Below are positions 7,922 through 16,333 of a stretch of DNA of 64,000 bases, piece after piece. The notes below the pieces were generated by a model that worked only from the letters and a program-made list of their open reading frames with translations, was not told where the DNA came from and made no database searches. Source of the stretch: JAGPUQ01 sp947084925 (lineage in GTDB: Bacteria > Pseudomonadota > Gammaproteobacteria > Pseudomonadales > Porticoccaceae); assembly GCA_947084925.1 (NCBI GenBank), contig CAMTUJ010000024.1:1-64000 (forward strand). The letters are read 5' to 3'. The position numbers were made by a program, and so were the translations under genes. How positions within the stretch are numbered: the stretch's first letter is position 1; each line of letters starts with the position of its first letter.

Positions 7922-9309
7922 TGCGGCTCCGAGGTGGCGGTCAGATCGGGAGACGAGAGGGTGGCGACCGTGTCGTGCTCCGTCGGCAGCAGGTATTCAA
8001 GCGTGGCCCAGAGCGCGGCGGTCTCCTGTTCGATGCGCAGTCGCTCCAGGCCGGTATCGAGTTCCATCCGGCGCGCTTCCAGTACCGAGGTCAAAGACCC
8101 ACCGGCTCCCCGATAGTCGGCAAGCGCGGCCTGGGTACGTTGGGTTGCGAGCGGCAGCAGCGTCTTGTCGTAAGCGGCGAGACGTTCGAGATCGGTACGC
8201 CAGGTTTGTTGCCAGCGGTTTATGTCCGCCAGATGTTCGCGCGTCATCTCCTTGCGTTCATCGTCCATCTGGGTGGCCAGCGCGAGCTTCGCGGCCAGTT
8301 CCCGGTTCTGCCGGTTGCCCTGATCCCAGGGCAGGGGCACCGACACTGCGAGCGATACCATGTTGGAGAACGCGGGGCCGCGCTGGCTGTACGTCAACTC
8401 GACGCTCCAGTCGGGCCGCTTTTCCTGGCGGGCCACGTCGGCCTCGGCCAACGCAACCGCCTCCCGTTTCGCCAGCAGCGCGACATCGGGGTGGTGATCG
8501 GCGGCGTGCGCCAGGCTGTGGTTCGTCAGTCGGACGTTGGCTAGATCCGGCGCCGTGCCAAGCGACGCCGATGCCCGCTCCCCGATCCAGCGCGCGAGCA
8601 TTGTGGTGGCATTGGCCCGCGCCGCTTCGGCTGCGCGGATGCGATCCTCGAGCTGTGCCACGGCCGCGCGCGCCATGAACACTTCCGCCTGCGGGCCGCG
8701 ACCGGCGCGGTAGGCGGCTTCGGCGGCGTCGATCTGCAAGGCCGTCTCGTCGCGCTGCCGGTGCAACAGCGCCACCGTCTGATCCTGGTAGTAGCGGTCG
8801 AGCCAGGCCAGTGCCGTGTCGCGTCGGAGGTGGGTGAGTTCGAGCGTGTGCGCGGTCCGCGCGGCTTCGCCTTCGCGTTCGAAGCGCGTCGCGCGGGCAC
8901 GGCGTTTGTCCGCGCCCGTCATGGTCTGCATCACGCCGATGGAGCGCATGGTCATGAAATCATCCGTGAAGCTGTAGCGATCCGCGCCGTCGATAGGCAG
9001 GTTGTCGACGGCCAGGCGCAACACCGGGTCGGGCAACTGGCGCGCGGCGACGGCCATTTCCCCGGCAGCGGTGGCCGCGGCGTCTTGCGCGGCAAGAGCG
9101 TAGGACCGTACTTCCGCCACGCGCAGGGCTTCATCCAGAGAGAGGGGTTCAAGCGGAGGTACGGTTGCCGCGGTCGCTCGGCACGCGACACCGAGGGCCA
9201 GGGCGACGACGGCCAATTTGTATCCGAGGTGGGGCAGGTATCCGGGCGGGCATCCGAAATATGGCCGGCGGCGAAACGCCGCCAGGGCCGTGGCAAGGGC
9301 AATGTGCAT
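7918..9309 (-). CDS. cusC: CusC/TolC-type outer-membrane efflux channel
   Basis: A 463-residue outer-membrane factor with two long helical repeats typical of TolC/CusC proteins, for example EPLSLDEALRVAEVRSYALAAQDAA and later LATQRTQAALADYRGAGGSL. The start MHIALATALAAF is chosen because GGAG lies about 7 nt before it and an export-type hydrophobic segment (LAVVALALGVACRATA) follows. The frame stays open to 9459, but the extra 50 residues are a translation of the palindromic repeat at 9416-9500 and should not be annotated. It is the first gene of the cusCBA set and overlaps cusB by ATGA. Confidence 0.9.
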   Translation of the reverse strand: MHIALATALAAFRRRPYFGCPPGYLPHLGYKLAVVALALGVACRATAATVPPLEPLSLDEALRVAEVRSYALAAQDAAATAAGEMAVAARQLPDPVLRLAVDNLPIDGADRYSFTDDFMTMRSIGVMQTMTGADKRRARATRFEREGEAARTAHTLELTHLRRDTALAWLDRYYQDQTVALLHRQRDETALQIDAAEAAYRAGRGPQAEVFMARAAVAQLEDRIRAAEAARANATTMLARWIGERASASLGTAPDLANVRLTNHSLAHAADHHPDVALLAKREAVALAEADVARQEKRPDWSVELTYSQRGPAFSNMVSLAVSVPLPWDQGNRQNRELAAKLALATQMDDERKEMTREHLADINRWQQTWRTDLERLAAYDKTLLPLATQRTQAALADYRGAGGSLTSVLEARRMELDTGLERLRIEQETAALWATLEYLLPTEHDTVATLSSPDLTATSEPQ

Positions 9310-9415
9310 GAGCTGACTCCGAAGCTTTGCAGTGCCGCTGCGCAAGCGCGCGGCGGCACGAATCGCCGTTTCGGATCCGAAAGCGCTTTTGGGGATAACG
9401 CCGAATAACCACTTG

Positions 9416-9500
9416 ATCGTCGTTCCCGCGCAGGCGGAAACCCAGGGGTATCGAAGCATCCTGGATGCCCGCCTACGCGGGCATGACGGTTATTCAGAGC
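9416..9500. repeat. Dispersed palindromic (REP-like) repeat, copy B
   Basis: This has the same architecture as the copy at 299-384: TCGTCGTTCCCGCG at the left, GGATGCCCGCctacGCGGGCATGACGG at the right, and a variable centre. It lies between the Cys-rich gene and cusC within the cus operon, where it could form a stem in the transcript. If translated in the cusC frame it gives MLRYPWVSACAGTT, a false N-terminus. Confidence 0.85.
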
Positions 9501-9539
9501 ATCCCCGAGGCGCGGGCCGCAACGGCACCGGCAGGGGCG

Positions 9540-9884
9540 TCAGATCAGGGCTGGCGGTCGCCAGATACCGGCGGGGTGGAGCTTGGGAGTGATCGGCGCG
9601 GTCGCCGTTATCCGGGAAGACAGGCTTGGCGCGGAGGTCACCGCCGGCGGCAACAGCGTGGCGGCGGGGGAGGTTTGGCATTCCTGCCCGGCCTTGCAGG
9701 GCTTGCCGGTTTTGGCGGTGGTGTCCGCATCGTTGCAGCAGGTGCCGGTCACCGACTGCGCGCTCGGCGCCATGGCCTGATGGGCGGGCTGCATCGGGCA
9801 GGGTATTTTGATGGCATCCATGGTACGCGCCACCGCCGCGAAGGGCAGGGTTACGCAAAGCAGGGTGATCAACAGGGCGCGCAT
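9540..9884 (-). CDS. Small Cys-rich exported protein at the head of the cus operon
   Basis: A 114-residue protein starting with a clear signal peptide (MRALLITLLCVTLPFAAVA). The mature part holds CPM near residue 29, the pair TCCND (49-50), and KTGKPCKAGQEC (63 and 69). The rest is Ser/Pro/Thr-rich, low-complexity sequence. I recall similar small Cys-rich proteins beside copper and silver efflux genes in other Proteobacteria, but no function is established. The CPM and CC motifs would suit Cu(I) binding, which is inference. It is separated from cusC by 230 nt containing a palindromic repeat. The ribosome site is weak. A longer in-frame extension to 10037 runs through the 14-bp tandem repeats and is not supported. 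Confidence 0.7.
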   Translation of the reverse strand: MRALLITLLCVTLPFAAVARTMDAIKIPCPMQPAHQAMAPSAQSVTGTCCNDADTTAKTGKPCKAGQECQTSPAATLLPPAVTSAPSLSSRITATAPITPKLHPAGIWRPPALI

Positions 9885-9955
9885 GAGGCGAACATAGCAC
9901 AGCCGCCTATGCCGGGGACACATCGCCGTGGAAACATCTCTGTGTAAAAACGGCG

Positions 9956-10011
9956 CCGTGGACACAGCACCGTGGACACAGCACCGTGGACACAACACCG
10001 TGGACACGCTG
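9956..10011. repeat. Four tandem 14-bp repeats between divergent genes
   Basis: CCGTGGACACAGCA occurs twice without change (9956-9969, 9970-9983), then as CCGTGGACACAACA (9984-9997) and CCGTGGACACGCTG (9998-10011). Related half-matches lie just upstream (CCGGGGACACATC, CCGTGGAAACATC at 9912-9937). The array lies in the 225-bp gap between the leftward cus-associated gene and rightward pepN, where both promoters should be. It may be a multi-site operator or a slipped-strand repeat. Confidence 0.85.
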
Positions 10012-10109
10012 CCCCCGCTGGCCGACAATTCCCGCAACCGTATCCCGCCACTTTTTCCCAGAATCCGGCCGCCGCGCGCGGGGCCGCCGATTCAGTCACC
10101 CAGGAGTCC

Positions 10110-12770
10110 ATGATGGCGATGCGCGATGCCCAGGCCCGAGTCACCCGTCTGCGCGACTACCGGGCGCCCGATTTCCTGATCGACCGCACCGCGCTGCACT
10201 TCGATCTCCGCCCCGGGGAAACCCTGGTGCGTGCGACCCTGGCGCTGCGCGCGAATCCCGACCACCCCGTCCACGCGCGCGAGCTGCGCCTGCACGGCGA
10301 AGGCTTGCAATTGCGGGAGCTGGCCCTCGACGGCCGTGCGCTCGCGCCGGCGGAATACCGCTACGCCGACGGTGAACTGGTGATTCCGGGTGTGCCGGCG
10401 GCGTTCGAGCTCAGCTCCACGGTGGCGATCCACCCCGAAGCCAACACCTCGCTGGAAGGGCTCTATCAGTCCCGCGGTCTCTATTGCACCCAGTGCGAGG
10501 CCGAGGGTTTTCGCAAGATCACTTTCTACCTCGACCGCCCCGATGTGCTGGCGGAGTTCACCACCACCATCGAGGCCGATCAGGGCGCGTTTCCGGTGCT
10601 GCTTGCGAACGGCAATCCGGTGGCGGAGGGCGCCGCGCCGGGTGGGCGCCACTGGGTGACCTGGCACGATCCGTTCCAGAAACCGGCCTATCTGTTCGCG
10701 CTGGTGGCGGGCGATCTGGCCTGCATGGAGGACAGCTTCACCACCGCGAGTGGCCGCAACGTGGCGCTGCGCATCTATGTGGAGCCCAAGGATCTCGACA
10801 AGCTCGATCACGCCATGGCCTCGCTCAAGCATGCGATGGCCTGGGACGAGCGCGTCTACGGCCGCGAATACGATCTCGATATTTTCATGATCGTCGCGGT
10901 GGACGATTTCAACATGGGTGCCATGGAAAACAAGGGCCTCAACATTTTCAACACCTCCTGCGTGCTGGCCCATCCCGAGACCACCACGGACCTGGGTTTC
11001 CAGCGCGTCGAGGCGGTGGTGGCGCACGAGTATTTCCACAACTGGTCCGGCAACCGGGTCACCTGCCGCGACTGGTTCCAGTTGAGCCTGAAAGAAGGCT
11101 TCACGGTGTTTCGCGACAGTGAATTCTCCGCCGACATGGGTTCGCGCACCATCAAGCGGGTGGAGGAAGTGAACCTGCTGCGCACCGCCCAGTTCGCCGA
11201 GGATGCCGGCCCCACCGCGCACCCGGTGCAGCCCGATGCCTATCAGGAAATTGCCAATTTCTACACCGTCACCATTTATGAAAAGGGCGCGGAAGTAGTG
11301 CGCATGATTCACACGCTGCTCGGGCCGGATGCCTTTCGCCGTGGCTGCGATCTGTATTTCGAGCGCCACGACGGCGCCGCCGTGACCATCGAGGATTTCG
11401 TCGCCGCCATGGCCGATGCGAGCGGCCGCGATTTCAGCCGGTTCATGGGCTGGTACCGGCAGGCGGGCACGCCGCGGGTTGCGGTGCGTGGTCACTACGA
11501 CGCCGGCGCGCAGACCTACCGGCTCGATTTCACCCAGAGCTGTCCGCCCACGCCGGAATGCGCGGACAAGGCGCCGTTCCAGATTCCGATCCGGCTCGGT
11601 CTGGTGGGCCGCAACGGCGATCTGCCGCTGCATGTGCCCGGCTTCGCCGACGGCGCCACCGACATCGTGTTCGAACTGACCGAGTCCGCGCAAAGTCTGG
11701 TATTCGAGCGCGTCGGCGAGCCGCCCATCCCCTCGCTGCTGCGTGGCTTTTCGGCGCCGGTGAAGCTGGCGTTCGATTACGGCCGCGACGAACTGGTGCA
11801 GTTGCTGCGCCGCGACAGCGACGGCTTCAACCGCTGGGAAGCTGGCAACCGGCTCGCGGTCGATATCCTGCAGGAACTGACCGCGGATGCGCTGGCCGGC
11901 CGGCCGCTCGGGCTGGATGCCCGGCTGGTCGAGGCCTATCGCGAACTCCTCACCGACAAGTCGCTGGACCCGGCGCTGGTGGCCCACATTCTCACGCTGC
12001 CCGGCGAGGCCTATCTGAGCGAACTGGCCGAGCTCATCGAGGTGGAAGCCATCCACCGCGCGCGCCAGTTTGCCCGCCGCGAACTGGCGCGGCGGCTGCG
12101 GCCCGAGTTCGAAGCCCTCTGCACCGCCAATAGCAGCGCCGAACCTTATCGCGCCAACGCCCAACAGATCGCCCGACGCAGCCTGCACAACCTGGCGCTC
12201 GCCTATCTGCTGCAACTGGAAGTCCCGGAGTTGATCGAACGTGCCTGGCAACAGTTTGCGCACGCCGACAACATGACCGACACCAATGCGGCGCTGACGG
12301 CACTGCTCAACAATCCGGTCCCGCAAGCGCAGGACCATGCGCGGGAGGGGCTCGGACGCTATTACGCGCGCTGGCAGAACGAATCCCTGGTGGTCAACCA
12401 GTGGTTCCAGATGCAGGCCTGGTGTGTTTTGCCGGGTGGCCTTGAACGGGTGCGGGCGCTGCTGGAGCACCCGGCGTTCGATCTGCGCAATCCCAACAAG
12501 GTGCGTGCCGTGATCGGTGCCTTCAGCGCGGGCAATCCGGTGAATTTCCACCGCGCCGATGGCGCCGGCTACGCGTTTCTGGTGGAACAGGTGCTCACAC
12601 TCGATGCCATGAATCCGCAGATCGCCGCGCGACTGTTGACACCGCTCACCCGCTGGCGCAAATACCCGCAGGCGCGGGCGGAAGCGATGCACGCGGCGCT
12701 GGAACAGGTGCTGGCCGTGCCAGAGCTGTCGAAGGACAGCTTCGAGATCGCGTCGAAGGCGCTGCGCTGA
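10110..12770 (+). CDS. pepN: Aminopeptidase N (M1 family)
   Basis: An 886-residue zinc aminopeptidase that removes N-terminal residues from peptides in the cytoplasm. Exopeptidase motif GAMEN is at 270-274, zinc site HEYFH at 306-310 with the third ligand E329 in LKEG. Length and the N-terminal RDYRAPDFLI match gammaproteobacterial PepN. The start at 10110 follows CAGGAG; a second ATG three bases later is equally possible. The open frame upstream to 9972 is only translated repeat. There is no signal peptide. It is divergent from the cus operon and followed by a 91-nt gap. Confidence 0.96.
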   Translation: MMAMRDAQARVTRLRDYRAPDFLIDRTALHFDLRPGETLVRATLALRANPDHPVHARELRLHGEGLQLRELALDGRALAPAEYRYADGELVIPGVPAAFELSSTVAIHPEANTSLEGLYQSRGLYCTQCEAEGFRKITFYLDRPDVLAEFTTTIEADQGAFPVLLANGNPVAEGAAPGGRHWVTWHDPFQKPAYLFALVAGDLACMEDSFTTASGRNVALRIYVEPKDLDKLDHAMASLKHAMAWDERVYGREYDLDIFMIVAVDDFNMGAMENKGLNIFNTSCVLAHPETTTDLGFQRVEAVVAHEYFHNWSGNRVTCRDWFQLSLKEGFTVFRDSEFSADMGSRTIKRVEEVNLLRTAQFAEDAGPTAHPVQPDAYQEIANFYTVTIYEKGAEVVRMIHTLLGPDAFRRGCDLYFERHDGAAVTIEDFVAAMADASGRDFSRFMGWYRQAGTPRVAVRGHYDAGAQTYRLDFTQSCPPTPECADKAPFQIPIRLGLVGRNGDLPLHVPGFADGATDIVFELTESAQSLVFERVGEPPIPSLLRGFSAPVKLAFDYGRDELVQLLRRDSDGFNRWEAGNRLAVDILQELTADALAGRPLGLDARLVEAYRELLTDKSLDPALVAHILTLPGEAYLSELAELIEVEAIHRARQFARRELARRLRPEFEALCTANSSAEPYRANAQQIARRSLHNLALAYLLQLEVPELIERAWQQFAHADNMTDTNAALTALLNNPVPQAQDHAREGLGRYYARWQNESLVVNQWFQMQAWCVLPGGLERVRALLEHPAFDLRNPNKVRAVIGAFSAGNPVNFHRADGAGYAFLVEQVLTLDAMNPQIAARLLTPLTRWRKYPQARAEAMHAALEQVLAVPELSKDSFEIASKALR

Positions 12771-12861
12771 CGATCTTCGGTCTGCAAATCACGGCCGGCG
12801 AGTGACGGAAAGCTAAATCGGGACATCCACTGCAATTACGGAATTTACGCGGAGCAACGCC

Positions 12862-13317
12862 ATGCGTTTCAAGACCATCAAGGATATCATCGATTTTTCC
12901 CGGCACCTGCACCAGGCGCTTGCGCGGCAATACGCCGAACTGGAGCAACTCGCCACCTCGGAGCGCGCGCAACTGATGCTCGACTATCTCAATCGGCACG
13001 AACGGCATCTGGCCGAGGCGCTCAAGGACTATGAGGCGGGCGCGGCGCAAGGAATCATGGACACCTGGCTGCAATACGCACCGGAACTGGATGCGCGCGA
13101 GCTGCTTGAGCAGGTCCGGGACATGGACATCAACAACGTCGAGGTGGTTGTCGCCACGGCGTTGGCGACCGATGAATATCTGCGCAGGATTTACGAAGAA
13201 GTGGCACAGCGCGCCGATCTCGACGATCTCCGCCAGGTGGCGCGCAGCTTGCAGCAGATCGAGAGCAACGAACAGCATCGGCTCGCCCGCGATGCCCTGC
13301 GGTTCAGTGACCTGTGA
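12862..13317 (+). CDS. Helical protein of unknown function, possibly ferritin-like
   Basis: A 151-residue protein of almost wholly helical composition, rich in Glu, Arg and Leu. It has no signal peptide and no membrane segment. HLHQALARQYAELE, LNRHERHLAEAL and IESNEQHRLARDAL place regularly spaced Glu and His in helices, a pattern reminiscent of ferritin-like or rubrerythrin-like four-helix bundles. I do not recognise the family with certainty, and metal binding is inference from the spacing only. It has its own ribosome site (GGAGCAACGCC) and lies between pepN and a YecA-like gene on the same strand. Confidence 0.75.
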   Translation: MRFKTIKDIIDFSRHLHQALARQYAELEQLATSERAQLMLDYLNRHERHLAEALKDYEAGAAQGIMDTWLQYAPELDARELLEQVRDMDINNVEVVVATALATDEYLRRIYEEVAQRADLDDLRQVARSLQQIESNEQHRLARDALRFSDL

Positions 13318-13423
13318 TGCGACCGACAGGTACGCGACAGCGCAGGCATGCTGGATCAGCGTCACGCCGTATCGAGCAATAGACCTGACCACGACACAAC
13401 TCTACCCGATTCAGGAGGCCCTG

Positions 13424-14143
13424 ATGGCCAAGCAACTGAATAACCCGCGCGTCGGATTGGACACCGATCTGAGCGAACAGGAAATCAACGCCCTCGACGA
13501 CTTTCTCGCCTCGCCCGGGCTGGAAGACACCGCGATGGACGTCGCCATGATGGAAGGTTTCATGGCGGCGCTGATCGTTGGCCCCGGTATGGTGATGCCG
13601 TCCGAGTGGTTGCCCTGGGTATGGGACATTGAAGATGGCCAGGTTTCGCCACGTTTTGAAACGGCCGAAGAGGCAGCCGAAGTCACCAGCCTGGTGATGC
13701 GGCATTACAACTCCCTGGCGCGCCAGTTCATGGAGAACGCGGAAGATTTCGAACCACTGTTTTATTTCGATCAAGCCTGGGGCGTTGCCGAATGGTGTGC
13801 GGGTTTCCTGCTCGGCACGCTGTTTGAAGAAGAACGCTGGAGCGAGTTGATGGAAAGCGAGCCGGACTGGTTTGCGCCCTTCATGCTGCTGGGCACTGAC
13901 GAGGGTCTGGAAGTTGTGGAAAAAGAAGGCGATGGCGAGCACTGGGTGCTCGCCATCGTGCCGGCGCTGGCGGACATTCACGCCTACTGGCTGGCACAGC
14001 GCAGCGGCGGGGCCGGGCGGCAGCCCACCCGCAAGCCTTTCGTGCGCGACGCGACGGTTCCCGATCGCAACGATCCCTGCCCCTGCGGGAGCGGCAAGAA
14101 ATACAAAAAATGCTGCGGGGATGGCGGTGCGGTGTTGCACTGA
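13424..14143 (+). CDS. YecA/UPF0149-family protein with C-terminal SEC-C zinc motif
   Basis: A 239-residue protein. The first 190 residues match the YecA/UPF0149 pattern (LSEQEINALDDFLASP, MEGFMAALIVGPGMVMPSEWLPWVW, WCAGFLLG), and the C-terminus carries the SEC-C zinc motif RNDPCPCGSGKKYKKCC (about 213-229), as at the end of SecA. SEC-C motifs bind zinc and often mediate contact with SecB or ribosome-associated partners; this protein's own role is unknown. The start follows TCAGGAGGCCCTG. The frame is open upstream to 13031 but overlaps the previous gene in another frame, so the shorter form is preferred. Confidence 0.88.
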   Translation: MAKQLNNPRVGLDTDLSEQEINALDDFLASPGLEDTAMDVAMMEGFMAALIVGPGMVMPSEWLPWVWDIEDGQVSPRFETAEEAAEVTSLVMRHYNSLARQFMENAEDFEPLFYFDQAWGVAEWCAGFLLGTLFEEERWSELMESEPDWFAPFMLLGTDEGLEVVEKEGDGEHWVLAIVPALADIHAYWLAQRSGGAGRQPTRKPFVRDATVPDRNDPCPCGSGKKYKKCCGDGGAVLH

Positions 14144-14250
14144 AACTCGCATAGCCGCACCCGATTTTTCATGCGTCCCGCCGAACGCGCATATGGCTGT
14201 CGCGGGTGCGAGGCGGGACGCGATCGAGACAGCCTCCAGGCCGCACCTTG

Positions 14251-14898
14251 ATGCGCTGTCCGGTTTGCGAGGCGCAGTCCGCCCGTTTTTTTGTCACCCT
14301 GGGTACGCGCGACTACTGGCGTTGTGAATCCTGCCAGGCAACCTTTCTCGACCCGGCGCAGTTGCCGGATCCGGACAGCGAGCTCGCACACTATCGTTTG
14401 CATCGCAACGAACCCGGTGATCCGGGTTACCGGCAGTTTCTGGCACGTCTCGCCGTGCCGCTGCTGGAGCGACTCTCGCCCGCGAGCCTGGGGCTCGACT
14501 ACGGCTGCGGTCCGGGGCCGGCGCTGGCGGCGATGTTGGGCGAGGCGGGGCACGAGGTGGCGCTGTTCGATCCGTTTTTTCGACCCGACCGGGACGTGTT
14601 GACGCGCACCTACGATTTCATCACCTGTACGGAGGTGATCGAACATTTTCACCGGCCTGCCGAGGAATTCAGAAAACTCGATGCGCTGTTGAAGCCGGGC
14701 GGCTGGCTCGCGCTCATGACGGAGTTTCAAACCGACGCGACGTGCTTTGCCGACTGGCACTACCCGCGCGACCCGACCCATGTGGTGTTTTACCGCGCGG
14801 CGACGCTGCGGCATCTGGCCGTACGTCATGGCTGGTGTCGCGAATTTCCCGGTCGGAATGTGGCGTTGCTGCGCAAGAACGGCGAGTCAACGTTCTAA
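14251..14898 (+). CDS. SAM-dependent methyltransferase with N-terminal zinc ribbon
   Basis: A 215-residue protein. MRCPVCEAQSARFFV and YWRCESCQATFLDP form a four-Cys zinc ribbon at about 3-30. A Methyltransf_23-like class I domain follows: the motif I segment is LDYGCGPGPALAAML (about 90), ITCTEVIEHFHRPAEEF marks the acidic/His loop, and LLKPGGWLALMTEF is a later strand. The arrangement resembles zinc-ribbon methyltransferases that modify nucleic acid or small molecules; the substrate cannot be named. The start has no strong ribosome site (CCGCACCTTG). It is convergent with the phn operon, with a 122-nt gap between. Confidence 0.85.
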   Translation: MRCPVCEAQSARFFVTLGTRDYWRCESCQATFLDPAQLPDPDSELAHYRLHRNEPGDPGYRQFLARLAVPLLERLSPASLGLDYGCGPGPALAAMLGEAGHEVALFDPFFRPDRDVLTRTYDFITCTEVIEHFHRPAEEFRKLDALLKPGGWLALMTEFQTDATCFADWHYPRDPTHVVFYRAATLRHLAVRHGWCREFPGRNVALLRKNGESTF

Positions 14899-15020
14899 GC
14901 TGGTTCGCGGTTTCGGAAGTCATCGTGCCGAGCTGGCAGCTCTCAGGTCATTGGCCTCACCGTCAATCCACCAATACGAAACGCTGTTTCGAAACGTGTC
15001 TTAACGTGCTGACCACCAGA

Positions 15021-15773
15021 TCAAACGTCGATGACATCGCCGTCACAAGCGACGACGATTTGAGGCGGAAAAACGTGGCTGTTGTTGTTCAGCCAGAGGT
15101 CGAGTTCATGTCCGATGTGGGTTAGCCAGGCGTATTGCGGCTGGATTGTCGCAATGGCCGCCAGGGCCAGGGTCACGTCGTTGTGGTTGTTCGGAGGCTC
15201 GGGTCGAGGCGGATGGGAACAGTCGATCGCCAATAAGGTGGGCTGCCAGTCGCGCACGAAGGCCTCGGTTTTGGGCGGCAGCCCGGTGGTGTCGGTAAGG
15301 TAGGCGATCCGGCTGTCGCCCGATTCGATGCAGTAACCCAGCGTGACTCTGGAGTGGATGAGCGGCACCGGGGTGACGGTCATCGGTCCCACACGAAAGG
15401 CCTCGAATTGGCGTACCGGCTGGAAATCCAGCAGCCCCGGATTCTTGTAAAGATCGGCGCAGCCTTGCGAATCCGGCGGGCAATGGACGGGGATGCGCTT
15501 CCCCACCCCCCAGCGCAGAGGAAACAGGCCCTGCACGTGGTCGGGATGGAAATGGGTCAGCAGCAGCACCGGAAAATCGCCCGCCGCAAAGCGTTCCGCG
15601 AGGTCGGTCAAACCGGCGTCGATCAGCAGCCGCGTCTCACCCGCCTCGACCAGCGCGGACGCGGGGCGACGGCGCATGCCGGGATCGGCGCGCGCGCCGG
15701 TGCAGATGTCGCAATCGCAGCCGTACAGCGGCGGCGCGCTGGTGGAACCGGTGCCGAGAAAGCTCAGGCGCAC
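15021..15773 (-). CDS. phnP: PhnP, cyclic phosphodiesterase of phosphonate catabolism
   Basis: A 250-residue metallo-beta-lactamase-fold enzyme that opens 5-phospho-ribosyl 1,2-cyclic phosphate, the product of C-P lyase, in the cytoplasm. Metal site THFHPDH is at 73-79 and the accessory zinc cysteines are in GCDCDIC (19-24). It follows E. coli PhnP along its length (VQGLFPLRWGVG, NPGLLDF, CSHPPR). The start is a GTG at 15773-15771 overlapping the phnN stop; the much longer open frame to 16070 runs through phnN. It is the last gene of the operon. Confidence 0.93.
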   Translation of the reverse strand: MRLSFLGTGSTSAPPLYGCDCDICTGARADPGMRRRPASALVEAGETRLLIDAGLTDLAERFAAGDFPVLLLTHFHPDHVQGLFPLRWGVGKRIPVHCPPDSQGCADLYKNPGLLDFQPVRQFEAFRVGPMTVTPVPLIHSRVTLGYCIESGDSRIAYLTDTTGLPPKTEAFVRDWQPTLLAIDCSHPPRPEPPNNHNDVTLALAAIATIQPQYAWLTHIGHELDLWLNNNSHVFPPQIVVACDGDVIDV

Positions 15774-16333
15774 GGCATCACCCTGCGCTTGGCGCTGATC
15801 AAGGCAAGCAGTTGCTCTCCACCTCGTTCCAGTGGTCCGTCGTTGCGAACCACGTGGACTCCATTGCCGCGCGCGGGGAATTGTCCTGCCCGTGCCACCC
15901 GCGCGGCGATCTGCCCGGCATTTTCGCGCCCCCGTGCCCGGAGCCTGGCTGCCAGTACGTCGGCGGGCACCTCCACCCACACCGTTTCCAGTTCCGGGTA
16001 ACGAGCTTGCGCTTCCATCCGGTATTCCCGTGATCCATTCATCACCACATGGCAGCCCCTGGCCAGCCACAGGTTGATTTCCCGGCCGATGCCGTAGCGC
16101 AGGCCGTGGCTTTCCCAGTGCATCGCGAACAGGTCGGCGGCCAGGCGGGCATCGAATTCGGTTCCGCTCAGGGCGACGTGATTCTCGCCATCGACTTCCA
16201 CCGGGCGGGTGATGTAGCGGTGGGCGAACACCACGCCGGGGTCTCCCGCAAGGCGCTCGCGCGCATAGCGCAGCAAACTGTCCTTGCCGCTGCCGGAGGC
16301 GCCGACGACGTAGAACAGCGTGGCCTCAACCAT
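15764..16333 (-). CDS. phnN: PhnN, ribose 1,5-bisphosphate phosphokinase
   Basis: A 189-residue guanylate-kinase-like enzyme that converts ribose 1,5-bisphosphate to PRPP, joining phosphonate breakdown to nucleotide synthesis. The P-loop is GASGSGKDS (about 11-19), followed by RYITRP and ALSGTEFDARLAADLF, as in other PhnN proteins. The ATG at 16333 lies inside the end of phnM (8-nt overlap) and its stop overlaps the start of phnP by 10 nt, so translation is coupled. Confidence 0.93.
   Translation of the reverse strand: MVEATLFYVVGASGSGKDSLLRYARERLAGDPGVVFAHRYITRPVEVDGENHVALSGTEFDARLAADLFAMHWESHGLRYGIGREINLWLARGCHVVMNGSREYRMEAQARYPELETVWVEVPADVLAARLRARGRENAGQIAARVARAGQFPARGNGVHVVRNDGPLERGGEQLLALISAKRRVMPCA

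Noticed and set aside
9310..9459. N-terminal extension of CusC by 50 residues
   Set aside because: It translates the palindromic repeat (MLRYPWVSACAGTT) and a ribosome site supports the later start.
9956..10011. The 14-bp repeats as a CRISPR array
   Set aside because: The units are too short, directly abutting and have no spacers; no cas genes are present.
10092..12692. An 866-codon open frame on the minus strand opposite pepN
   Set aside because: Same shadow pattern; pepN has all catalytic motifs and conserved length.
15774..16070. Long upstream extension of PhnP to 349 residues
   Set aside because: It lies wholly within phnN in another frame and has no similarity; the GTG start fits the family.
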